DNA of 64,000 nt from Pseudomonas nitroreducens. GTDB lineage: Bacteria; Pseudomonadota; Gammaproteobacteria; Pseudomonadales; Pseudomonadaceae. The position numbers and the translations under genes are program-made. Below are positions 9,283 to 18,229 of this stretch, piece by piece. Below the pieces are notes generated by a model, which saw nothing but the letters and a program-made list of their open reading frames with translations, was not told where the DNA came from and did no database searches. Position 1 is the first letter of the stretch; every line of letters starts with the position of its first letter. Where the stretch lies: positions 372,001-436,000 of the forward strand of contig NZ_JALJXP010000001.1 in the NCBI RefSeq assembly GCF_024170165.1. Direction: 5' to 3'.

Positions 9283-10584
9283 CTATTCCAGTCCTAGACG
9301 TTGGGCTTGCAGGGAAACGAACTTGCCGAGCGCGCCAAAGCGCTCGCGCAGCGCCTGAAACTCCTCCCAGCGCGGGTAGCTCTGGCGGAAGGTGTCCGCG
9401 CTCATGCGTGCGTCCTTGGCCAGGTAGAGGCGACCGCCGTGGTCCAGGACCTGGCGGTCCAGTTCGTCGAGCAGCGGCAACAGGTCGCTTTGCATCTTGA
9501 AGTCCAGCGCCAGGGTGTAGCCCTCCAGTGGAAATGACAGGGGCGAGTCATTGCCTGGGCCGAAGGCCTTGAGCACGGCGAGGAACGAACCGCGACCGGA
9601 GGCGGCGATCCGCTGCAGGATGCTGCTCAGTCCGTCGATGCCCGCCTCGCGCGGCAGGACGAACTGGTACTGGACGAAGCCCCCGCGCCCATACAGGCGA
9701 TTCCACTGACCGATGCCGTCGAGTGGATAGAAGAAGCTCCGGTAATCAACTCGCTGCTCGCTGCGTCGGCGGCGTACACGGTGGAAGTACAGGCTATTGA
9801 AAGCCTGGATCGAATAGTGGTTGAGCAGCGCCGAGGGCGCGTCCATTGGAATGCTCAGCGGCAACCCGGTACTGACATGACGGTCCTGGTCGCGTGCATG
9901 CTCCCCGACCATCAGCAGGGAGCGGCCCAGGGCGGTACCTGAGGCGACGCAGTCGATCCAGGCGACCGAATAGGTGCTGCGGTGGTGCTCTTCGAACAGC
10001 TCCAGCGCCTGCTGGAGGTTCTGTGCCTTGTAAGTTACCTGCTCGATATGGGCGCTGCTGACGCGGCGCAGGCGCAGGGTCGCTTCCAGGATGACGCCGG
10101 TCAGTCCCATGCCGCCGCAGGTAGCCAGGAACAACTCCGGGTGTTCGCTGCGCGAGCAGTGCCGGACCTGGCCGTCGCCGCAGGCCAGGGTCAAGGAGTC
10201 GACGAATTCGCTGAAGCAGCCGTCCAGGTGGTGATTCTTGCCATGCACGTCGCTGGCGATGGCGCCGCCGACACTGACAAATCGCGTTCCCGGCGTCACT
10301 GCGAGGAACCAGCCGCGCGGCAGAAACACGTCGACGATATCCGCCAGGGTGACGCCTGCATCGCAGCGCAGCACGCCACTCTGTTCATCGAAGGCGCGCA
10401 GGCGATCGAACTGGCGCGTACCGAGGAGGGTGCCGCCAAGGGCGGCATCGCCATAGCTGCGGCCCATGCCGCGTGCCAGCAACTGGGGGGTCTCGGCAAT
10501 CATCTGGCGAGCAGGTGTCTCGCCCAGGGGCGACTGCAGGTTGCAGTCACTGCGGGGGTAGCGCCCCCAACCGGACAGCTCCAT
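9283..10584 (-). CDS. DprE1-like FAD-dependent oxidoreductase (decaprenylphosphoryl-ribose 2-oxidase homologue)
   Basis: The protein is 433 residues when started at the ATG in the TGATG overlap with the GtrA-like gene; a longer open frame upstream is just GtrA sequence read out of frame. The FAD-binding motif RGMGRSYGDAA lies at about residues 38-48, QYQFVLP at about 305, and GGRLYLAKDAR near 384-394, the last corresponding to the catalytic-lysine segment of mycobacterial DprE1. Length and motif order fit the vanillyl-alcohol-oxidase-like family. The residue aligned with DprE1 Cys387 is Ala (about 359, in LALDF). It should oxidise C2 of a polyprenyl-phospho-pentose, handing the ketone to the DprE2-like enzyme encoded next. 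Confidence 0.87.
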   Translation of the reverse strand: MELSGWGRYPRSDCNLQSPLGETPARQMIAETPQLLARGMGRSYGDAALGGTLLGTRQFDRLRAFDEQSGVLRCDAGVTLADIVDVFLPRGWFLAVTPGTRFVSVGGAIASDVHGKNHHLDGCFSEFVDSLTLACGDGQVRHCSRSEHPELFLATCGGMGLTGVILEATLRLRRVSSAHIEQVTYKAQNLQQALELFEEHHRSTYSVAWIDCVASGTALGRSLLMVGEHARDQDRHVSTGLPLSIPMDAPSALLNHYSIQAFNSLYFHRVRRRRSEQRVDYRSFFYPLDGIGQWNRLYGRGGFVQYQFVLPREAGIDGLSSILQRIAASGRGSFLAVLKAFGPGNDSPLSFPLEGYTLALDFKMQSDLLPLLDELDRQVLDHGGRLYLAKDARMSADTFRQSYPRWEEFQALRERFGALGKFVSLQAQRLGLE

Positions 10585-10985
10585 CAGGCTGCACCCTGGC
10601 GAAAGACGAAGCGGCGGTCCAGCTCGTATTTGGTCACGTAGCCGATGGCCAGGCCGATCACGCCGCCCAGGTAGCGCATCTCCTTGGTGGCGAACAGGTG
10701 CTCGAAGCCGAACTCGAATCCCCAGAAAATGGCGGTGGTCACCACGCCCATCAACGCGTAGAGGATGAATGTCTTGCCGTCGTGTGCGGCATCGCGCGCG
10801 GTGAAGCGGAAGATGTAGCGCTTGTCGAGGATGTACTTCACCACCAGGCCCACGCCGGTGCCGATGAGGATCGACAGCGCGATGTGGTAGGGGCCGGAGT
10901 ACAGTCGGGTAGTGATGTCTTGGGAGAGTATGTTGGCAACGGTTGCGATTGCCGCCAATAACGTGTAGATCAACGCAAGTTTCAT
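10584..10985 (-). CDS. GtrA-family small membrane protein (flippase/carrier-associated)
   Basis: A 133-residue protein with four hydrophobic segments and the GtrA-family pattern: GVGLVVKYILDKRYIF near residue 45 and a second copy, IGYVTKYELDRRFVF, near the C-terminus. GtrA-like proteins are proposed to move or bind polyprenyl-phospho-sugars; the mycobacterial member Rv3789 sits directly upstream of dprE1, as here. I chose the ATG at 10985 (MKLALIY) over an upstream TTG at 11015. The stop overlaps the dprE1-like start in TGATG. It is the first gene of the seven-gene cassette and diverges from rmd, so the cassette promoter must lie in the 289-base gap. Confidence 0.85.
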   Translation of the reverse strand: MKLALIYTLLAAIATVANILSQDITTRLYSGPYHIALSILIGTGVGLVVKYILDKRYIFRFTARDAAHDGKTFILYALMGVVTTAIFWGFEFGFEHLFATKEMRYLGGVIGLAIGYVTKYELDRRFVFRQGAA

Positions 10986-11274
10986 CGATGCTTTCGCGTG
11001 AGCCGTCCGAGGCAAGTGGCGTGAATCCTACCGCACGCTTTATCGTCCCTCCAGTGTGCCGCAATGAAGCGGAATCCGAGTCCTCCCGGTGAGTGGTTCA
11101 CCGGAGCGAGCTTCAGATGCTCGCGCCGCCCAGGCCGGAACGAGTACCGTCGGGCCGAGTCACAGCCATTGTCCGGAGCCTTCCTGGCAGGCGAACCTGG
11201 TGCGCAGTTCTGCGTGACCGACCGGTCAGCCATTGTCGGTTTTTATTTCATGGAACAATCAGAGAGACTGGCCT
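10986..11274. promoter_or_regulatory. Divergent intergenic region between the gtrA-like cassette and rmd
   Basis: This 289-base gap carries the promoters of two opposing surface-glycan operons. It holds a 7-bp hairpin (CCGGTGA at 11086-11092 with TCACCGG at 11098-11104), a small palindrome TGACCGACCGGTCA at 11215-11228, and an 11-base direct repeat CAGCCATTGTC at 11163-11173 and 11227-11237. I cannot assign clear -35/-10 pairs. Confidence 0.45.
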
Positions 11275-12180
11275 TTGAACAAGCGATTACTGGTGACAGG
11301 GCTTTCCGGTTTCGTGGGCACCCAACTGCGGGCGTCGTTGGGACCGCAATGGCAGTTGATGGAGCTGCCGCGCCTGGACCTGGCCGAGCCTGGGGCTTTC
11401 GATGAGTACCTGCGCGACGATGTGCCTGACGCCGTGATTCACCTGGCGGGCCAGACGTTCGTGCCGCAGGCGTTCCGTGATCCTGCCGGAACCTTGCAGG
11501 TGAACCTCGTCGGTACGCTGAACCTGCTCGAGTCGCTCAAGCGTTGCGGCTTTTCCGGTGCGTTTCTGTATGTCAGCTCCGGGGATGTCTACGGACAGGT
11601 GAGCGAGGATCAGCTGCCGGTTACCGAGTTGCAGTTGCCCAGGCCGAGGAATCCCTACGGCGTGAGCAAGCTTTCGGCGGAGTTGCTCTGCCAGCAGTGG
11701 AGCTTCGCAGAGCCTTGGCGCATGATGGTGGCACGCCCGTTCAACCACGTGGGAATGGGCCAGAAGGCCGATTTCGTGATACCGGCGGTCGCAAGGCAAC
11801 TCGCGCGTATTCGTCATGGATTGCAGGACGCGTGTATCGAGGTAGGGGACATCGATGTCACCCGCGACTTCCTCGATGTGCGTGATGTTTTGTCGGCCTA
11901 CTTCGCATTGCTCGAAAAGGGGCGTTCGGGGGAGGTGTACAACGTTTGTTCGGGCCAGGAGTATCGCCTGCGCGACCTGATCGGCCAGATGGCCGCGCTG
12001 GCCGGCGTGGAGTTGCAGATCCGTCAGGATCCGCAGAAGCTGCGCAAGGCCGAGCAAAGGCGTGTTCGGGGCAGCAACGCCAAGCTGCAGCGTGAGACCG
12101 GCTGGAAGCCGGTTCACGGGATGGAGCAGATCCTGCGGGATGTCCTGGCTGACTGGGATGTCCGCGCCTTGCAGGAGTGA
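11275..12180 (+). CDS. rmd: GDP-6-deoxy-D-lyxo-4-hexulose reductase (GDP-D-rhamnose synthase)
   Basis: A 301-residue extended SDR. TGLSGFVG (residues 8-15) is the NAD(P) motif, and the catalytic Tyr and Lys lie in NPYGVSK at about 128 and 132. Rmd reduces the 4-keto intermediate from Gmd to GDP-D-rhamnose, the donor for CPA. The open frame begins further upstream, but the first residues before LNKRLLVTG do not resemble the family; I take the TTG at 11275, with AGAGAG about eight bases upstream. It is the first gene of the CPA cluster in transcription order, matching P. aeruginosa, with a 203-base gap before gmd. Confidence 0.9.
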   Translation: MNKRLLVTGLSGFVGTQLRASLGPQWQLMELPRLDLAEPGAFDEYLRDDVPDAVIHLAGQTFVPQAFRDPAGTLQVNLVGTLNLLESLKRCGFSGAFLYVSSGDVYGQVSEDQLPVTELQLPRPRNPYGVSKLSAELLCQQWSFAEPWRMMVARPFNHVGMGQKADFVIPAVARQLARIRHGLQDACIEVGDIDVTRDFLDVRDVLSAYFALLEKGRSGEVYNVCSGQEYRLRDLIGQMAALAGVELQIRQDPQKLRKAEQRRVRGSNAKLQRETGWKPVHGMEQILRDVLADWDVRALQE

Positions 12181-12275
12181 CAGCGGTCGCACTGGGTTTG
12201 CGACCACTGCTGGCGATACCTGTCGCCGGTTCAGGACCCCGCCAGGCCTGCCAGGGGGAACGGGGTCCCAGGTAA

Positions 12276-13355
<1,080 letters not shown>

Positions 13356-13358
13356 TTC

Positions 13359-14795
13359 ATGCTCGTCCCTGTCATCCTTTCCGGTGGAGCCGGCACCCGG
13401 TTGTGGCCGGTCTCCCGTGAAGGGCAGCCCAAGCCGTTCATGGCAATGCCCGACGGGCAATCGCTGCTGAGCAAGACGTATCGGCGCGCCGCCAGCCTGC
13501 TGGGGGCGGACGGACACATCGTCACGGTGACCAACCGTGACTACTACTTCCAGAGCAAGGATCATTTCCAGTCGGCCAAGCTGCGCCAGCGCGGCCACTT
13601 CATCCTTGAACCGGCTGGTCGCAACACCGCGCCGGCCATCGCGGTTGCCGCCCTGGCGCTGCGTGCCCTGCATGGCGATGACGTGACCATGGTGGTCATG
13701 CCGGCGGATCACCTGATCCGTGATGTCGAGACCTTCGGCCGCTGCGTCGAGCACGCCGTGGAGCTGGCCGAGGCGGGGCAGCTGGTGACTTTCGGTGTGG
13801 TGCCCAACGCGCCGGAAACCGGCTTCGGCTACATCGAAATGGGCGATGCGCTGGATACCAAGGGTGGCAGCCGGGTGAAGCGCTTCGTCGAGAAGCCCGA
13901 TCTGGATACCGCCAAGGGCTTCCTGCAGGCCGGTACCTTCCTGTGGAACTCCGGCATGTTCTGCTTCACCGTCGGCACCTTCATCAGCGAGCTGGAGAAG
14001 TACGCGCCGCAGATGCTCGAACTGGCCATCGGTTGCCAGATGGCCAGCCAACCGGCCGAGTTCGGCAACCTGGTGCAGCAGGAGCTGCCTTCGGAGCACT
14101 TCTGCGCGCTGGAGGACATTTCCATCGACTACGCGCTGATGGAGCGCTCCGACCGCGTCGCCGTGATCCCGGCCGCGTTCGACTGGAGCGACATCGGTTC
14201 CTGGACTGCCATGAGCGCGCTGGTGGAGGCCGATGCCGACAACAACCGGGCGACGGGCAATGCCATCTTCGTCGACAGCAAGAACAACTACGTGCAGAGC
14301 GAAGATCGCCTGATCGCCACCGTCGGCGTAGAAGGGCTGATCGTGGTCGAGACGGCGGACGCGATCCTAGTCGCCAACGCCGAGCGCGCGCAGGACGTTC
14401 GCAAGGTGGTCAAGCAGCTCAAGGACACCGAGAACGAGGCCTATCGCCTGCACCGCACCGTCAGTCGTCCCTGGGGTACCTACACCGTTCTCGAGGAAGG
14501 CCCGCGCTTCAAGATCAAGCGCATCGTGGTCAAGGCCGGTGCCGCCCTGTCGCTGCAGATGCACCATCACCGCAGCGAGCACTGGGTCGTGGTGCAGGGC
14601 ATGGCCAAGGTCACCAACGGCGAGTCCGTGCGGTTGGTGAACAGCAACGAGTCCACCTACATCCCCGCAGGGCATCGCCATCGCCTGGAAAACCCGGGCG
14701 TGATCGACCTGGTGATGATCGAGGTGCAGAGCGGCGAATACCTGGGTGAGGACGATATCGTCCGCTTCGAGGATATCTACGGCAGGATCGTCTGA
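13359..14795 (+). CDS. wbpW: Bifunctional mannose-6-phosphate isomerase / mannose-1-phosphate guanylyltransferase
   Basis: A 478-residue type II PMI/GMP. The nucleotidyltransferase signature LSGGAGTRLWPVSR lies at residues 7-20 with KPF just after, and FVEKPD near residue 170. The C-terminal cupin domain carries LSLQMHHHRSEHW, the metal-binding isomerase site. It makes GDP-D-mannose from fructose-6-phosphate via mannose phosphates, feeding gmd and rmd. It starts three bases after gmd and its last base is the first base of wzm (TGATG). The same activity is encoded by AlgA and PslB in pseudomonads; position in the CPA cluster argues for WbpW. Confidence 0.93.
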   Translation: MLVPVILSGGAGTRLWPVSREGQPKPFMAMPDGQSLLSKTYRRAASLLGADGHIVTVTNRDYYFQSKDHFQSAKLRQRGHFILEPAGRNTAPAIAVAALALRALHGDDVTMVVMPADHLIRDVETFGRCVEHAVELAEAGQLVTFGVVPNAPETGFGYIEMGDALDTKGGSRVKRFVEKPDLDTAKGFLQAGTFLWNSGMFCFTVGTFISELEKYAPQMLELAIGCQMASQPAEFGNLVQQELPSEHFCALEDISIDYALMERSDRVAVIPAAFDWSDIGSWTAMSALVEADADNNRATGNAIFVDSKNNYVQSEDRLIATVGVEGLIVVETADAILVANAERAQDVRKVVKQLKDTENEAYRLHRTVSRPWGTYTVLEEGPRFKIKRIVVKAGAALSLQMHHHRSEHWVVVQGMAKVTNGESVRLVNSNESTYIPAGHRHRLENPGVIDLVMIEVQSGEYLGEDDIVRFEDIYGRIV

Positions 14796-15592
14796 TGTCG
14801 CTGAGCAGTCTGAAAGGCACCTGGCAGTACCGCGGTTTCATCGTGGGCAGCGTGCGGCGGGAATTCGAGTCGCGTTATCGCGGCTCGTTGCTCGGAGCGG
14901 CCTGGACCATCCTCAATCCGCTGGCGATGATCCTGGTGTATACGGTGATCTTCTCCGAGGTGATGCGTGCGCGCCTGCCGGGCGTGGACGACAAGATGGC
15001 CTACAGCGTGTTCCTCTGCGCGGGCCTGCTGACCTGGGGTTTGTTCTCCGAGGTGGTCAGCCGCTGCCTGAACATGTTCCTCGAGAACGCCAACCTGCTG
15101 AAGAAGCTGAGCTTCCCGCGCCTCTGCCTGCCGGTGGTGAGCGTCTGCAGTGCGTCGCTGAATTTCGCCATCATCTTCGCGTTGTTCATCGGCTTCCTGC
15201 TCATCACCGGGCGCCTGCCCGGTGTTGCGCTGCTGTCGTTCCCGCTGCTGCTGGCGCTGCAACTGATGTTCGCGGTCGGCCTGGGCATGCTGGTCGGCGT
15301 GCTCAATGTGTTCTTCCGTGATGTCGGACAGCTGTTCGGGATTCTCCTGCAGTTCTGGTTCTGGCTCACCCCTATCGTCTACCCGCTGACCATCCTGCCG
15401 GAGTCGATCGGCCGGCTGGTGCAGCTCAATCCGCTGACCGGCCTGATGCAGGCCTACCAGAACCTGTTTCTCCACGGCCAGTGGCCGCAGCTCTCGCAGT
15501 TGCTGCCGGTCACGGTTTCCGGCGCCCTGCTGTGCGTGCTGGCCATGATGTTGTACCGCGCACGCGCGGGAGAAATGGTGGACGAACTCTGA
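14795..15592 (+). CDS. wzm: ABC-2 type transporter permease for D-rhamnan O-polysaccharide
   Basis: A 265-residue membrane protein with about six spans and the ABC-2 polysaccharide permease pattern: FIVGSVRREFESRYRGSLLGAAWTI-type amphipathic N-terminus, and LGMLVGVLNVFFRDVGQL in the C-terminal half. It forms the inner-membrane channel that exports undecaprenyl-linked D-rhamnan together with Wzt, after which WaaL ligates it to lipid A-core. The start overlaps the wbpW stop and the stop overlaps the wzt start (TGATG at both ends), indicating tight translational coupling of the exporter subunits. Confidence 0.92.
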   Translation: MSLSSLKGTWQYRGFIVGSVRREFESRYRGSLLGAAWTILNPLAMILVYTVIFSEVMRARLPGVDDKMAYSVFLCAGLLTWGLFSEVVSRCLNMFLENANLLKKLSFPRLCLPVVSVCSASLNFAIIFALFIGFLLITGRLPGVALLSFPLLLALQLMFAVGLGMLVGVLNVFFRDVGQLFGILLQFWFWLTPIVYPLTILPESIGRLVQLNPLTGLMQAYQNLFLHGQWPQLSQLLPVTVSGALLCVLAMMLYRARAGEMVDEL

Positions 15593-16854
15593 TGGGCCAT
15601 ATCCGTATTCAGCAACTGGGCAAGGCCTACCGTCAGTACCCTAAGCGCTGGTCGCGTCTGGTCGAGTGGATCGCTCCCGGTGACAAGCCGCGGCACCACA
15701 AGCATTGGGTCCTGCAGAACATTTCCCTGGAGATCGCGCCGGGCGAGGCGGTCGGTATCGTCGGTTCCAATGGCGCCGGCAAGAGCACCCTGCTCAAGAT
15801 CATCACCGGCACTACGCAGCCCACCAGCGGCACCTGCGAGGTCGGTGGATCGGTATCGGCCCTGCTCGAACTGGGCATGGGCTTCCACCCGGAGTTCACC
15901 GGCCGGCAGAACGTCTACATGGCTGCGCAACTGCTCGGCCTGCAGCGTGAAGAGATCGACACACTGTTTCCGCAGATCGAGGCCTTCGCCGAAATCGGCG
16001 ACGCCATCGACCAGCCGGTGCGCACCTACTCCAGCGGCATGCAAATGCGCCTGGCGTTCAGCGTGGCCACTGCGCGGCGCCCGGATGTGCTGATCATCGA
16101 CGAGGCCCTGTCGGTCGGCGACTCGTATTTCCAGCACAAGAGCTTCGAGCGCATCCGCAGCTTCCGTCGGGCCGGCACCACGCTGCTGATCGTGTCCCAT
16201 GACCGCTTCTCCATTCAGTCCATCTGCGATCGCGCGGTGTTGCTCGAGTTCGGCCAGGTGGCGATGCAGGGCGACCCGGAAATGGTCATGGACTACTACC
16301 ACGCGCGGATGGGCGAGGGGCTCAACCACCTTGTGCGCCAGGAGATGCTGGCCAACGGCAAGGCCCGGACCATCTCCGGTACCGGCGAGGCGGAAATCGA
16401 ATCGGTAAGGTTGCTGGATGCTGGCGGCAAGGATATCGACCTGGTCGAAGTCGGCCACGACGTCGTGCTGGAGGTCGGTGTAAGGGTCTGCCAGGACGTC
16501 GACCGGCTGGTGCTCGGCTTCATGCTCAAGGACCGGCTCGGACAGGCGATGTATGGCATCAACTCGCACCGCCTCAAGCAGGTGCAGAAGGGGCTGAAGA
16601 CCGGAGATCGGCTGGTCTACCGCTATGCCTTCCCCATGCGGCTTGGAGCGGGCAACTATTCGGTGTCGTTGAGCCTTTCGCGGCTCGACTCGCACCTTGA
16701 CGGCAATTACGAGTGGCGGGACTGCGCGATGATCTTCCATGTGGTCAACAGCACGCGCGAGAACTTCATCGGTTACTCCTGGCTGGATGCCCGCGCCAGT
16801 ATCGAGCATTTCCCCAGCGATTCCCTGGTTCACCGCAGTGGAGAGCACTCCTGA
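15592..16854 (+). CDS. wzt: ATP-binding subunit of the D-rhamnan O-polysaccharide ABC exporter
   Basis: A 420-residue ABC ATPase. Walker A GSNGAGKST lies at about residues 58-66, the signature motif YSSGMQMRLAF near 145, Walker B VLIIDEALSVGD near 167, and the switch histidine in LLIVSHDRFS. The long C-terminal extension (about 170 residues) matches the Wzt C-terminal carbohydrate-binding domain that recognises the mature polymer. The start MGHIRIQ is the ATG overlapping the wzm stop; the longer open frame upstream is wzm read out of frame. Length equals the usual P. aeruginosa Wzt. Its last base starts wbpX. Confidence 0.93.
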   Translation: MGHIRIQQLGKAYRQYPKRWSRLVEWIAPGDKPRHHKHWVLQNISLEIAPGEAVGIVGSNGAGKSTLLKIITGTTQPTSGTCEVGGSVSALLELGMGFHPEFTGRQNVYMAAQLLGLQREEIDTLFPQIEAFAEIGDAIDQPVRTYSSGMQMRLAFSVATARRPDVLIIDEALSVGDSYFQHKSFERIRSFRRAGTTLLIVSHDRFSIQSICDRAVLLEFGQVAMQGDPEMVMDYYHARMGEGLNHLVRQEMLANGKARTISGTGEAEIESVRLLDAGGKDIDLVEVGHDVVLEVGVRVCQDVDRLVLGFMLKDRLGQAMYGINSHRLKQVQKGLKTGDRLVYRYAFPMRLGAGNYSVSLSLSRLDSHLDGNYEWRDCAMIFHVVNSTRENFIGYSWLDARASIEHFPSDSLVHRSGEHS

Positions 16855-18227
16855 TGCGCCTGCTCGTCGAATGCACTTATGTCTTCGAACATCCCCATGT
16901 GAACTCCGGTATCCAGCGCGTGGTGCGCAATGTCATCCGTCACCTGGAACAGGGTGAGGGCGGTGTCGAGTGTATTCCTGTGGCTTTCATCCGCGGCCGC
17001 ATGTATCGAGTGCTTCACCTGGCTCCGCTGTCCGGCAAGGAACTGCCCTGGCACAGCCGTATGAAAGTCGCACTGGAGCAACTGCGCAACGACTATTGGG
17101 TATGGCATGCCGGCCTGGAAAGGCGTTGGCCGATGAGCCGCTGGCACAATGCGCGACGTGCACTCTATGTGGTCTGCAAGCTCGCCAGCCTGGTGATTAC
17201 CCTGCCCTTGCGTTTTGCCATGTTCGCCTCGCGCAACCATGTGGTGCCGGAGCGCCTGGAGCCTCTCGACACCTGCCCGGGTGACCACTTGCTGCTGCTG
17301 GACTCTTCCTGGCACGCGGACTTCTTCCCGGTGGCCGAGCGGTTGAAGGCGCAAGGGGTCGGCCTGGTCTCGGTGATATACGACCTGATCCCCTCGACCC
17401 ACCCGCAGTTCTGCGATGCTGGCCTGGTGAAGGTCTTCGATCGCTGGTTCGACTGGATTGCCGAGATGGCCGACGGCTTCATCTGCATCTCGACGACCAT
17501 TCGCGACCAGGTGCGAGCGGAGATCGTGCGACGCCGCGGTGAGGAATCGGCGCAGAAGCTCTGGTTTGACCACTTCTATCTGGGCTCGGAGCTGGACCTG
17601 GTGCGTGATACTTCCGCGCTGGACGGCAAGCTCACGAGGATGTTCGATGACGGCGACCCGGTCTATCTCATGGTCAGCACCATCGAGCCGCGGAAGAATC
17701 ACGTTTATCTGCTCGACGCCTTCGATCTGCTCTGGGCTGAGGGCTCCAACGCCCGGTTGTGCATCATCGGTCGCATCGGTTGGAAGTGCGAAGACCTGAT
17801 CGCGCGCATCCGCAGCCATCCCGAGCTGAACAAGCGCCTGTTCATGTTCAACAAGCTCAATGACCGTGGCCTTGAGTATGCCTACGCGCATTCGCGCGCC
17901 CTGGTGTTCCCGTCCTACGTGGAAGGTTTCGGCTTGCCTCTGGTCGAGGCGATGCAACGCAATCTGCCGGTTATGGCCAGTGACATTCCGGTGTTTCGCG
18001 AGGTCGGTGGCGACTTCGTCGCGTACTTCGATCTGCAGCAGCCCGCTTCCCTGGCGGCGCTGGTCCAGGAGTACGAGACTGCAGACCGATTCCCGGCTAC
18101 CCGCGCCGTGTCTGAATGGCGTTGGCTGGGTTGGCGGGACGCCAGCCGACAGCTGGTGGGGCGTGTATTGATTGCGCTGTCGCCGCGCCGATCGGCTCCG
18201 CTGGAGCCTGAAGTTGAAGTGAGCTGA
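16854..18227 (+). CDS. wbpX: D-rhamnosyltransferase WbpX (GT4)
   Basis: A 457-residue GT-B glycosyltransferase. The donor-binding half holds STIEPRKNHVYLLDAF, and SYVEGFGLPLVEAM carries the EX7E motif; SDIPVFREVGGDF follows. Residues 95-125 are hydrophobic but probably peripheral. In P. aeruginosa WbpX, WbpY and WbpZ polymerise the D-rhamnan trisaccharide repeat from GDP-D-rhamnose on the cytoplasmic face. The start (MRLLVECTYVFEH) is the ATG overlapping the wzt stop; an earlier in-frame start lies within wzt. Only two bases separate its stop from wbpY. Confidence 0.9.
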   Translation: MRLLVECTYVFEHPHVNSGIQRVVRNVIRHLEQGEGGVECIPVAFIRGRMYRVLHLAPLSGKELPWHSRMKVALEQLRNDYWVWHAGLERRWPMSRWHNARRALYVVCKLASLVITLPLRFAMFASRNHVVPERLEPLDTCPGDHLLLLDSSWHADFFPVAERLKAQGVGLVSVIYDLIPSTHPQFCDAGLVKVFDRWFDWIAEMADGFICISTTIRDQVRAEIVRRRGEESAQKLWFDHFYLGSELDLVRDTSALDGKLTRMFDDGDPVYLMVSTIEPRKNHVYLLDAFDLLWAEGSNARLCIIGRIGWKCEDLIARIRSHPELNKRLFMFNKLNDRGLEYAYAHSRALVFPSYVEGFGLPLVEAMQRNLPVMASDIPVFREVGGDFVAYFDLQQPASLAALVQEYETADRFPATRAVSEWRWLGWRDASRQLVGRVLIALSPRRSAPLEPEVEVS

Positions 18228-18229
18228 GC

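Noticed and set aside
9283..11064. 593-residue version of the DprE1-like protein
   Set aside because: The first 160 residues are the gtrA-like gene and its leader read in another frame; the ATG at 10584 gives the family-length protein.
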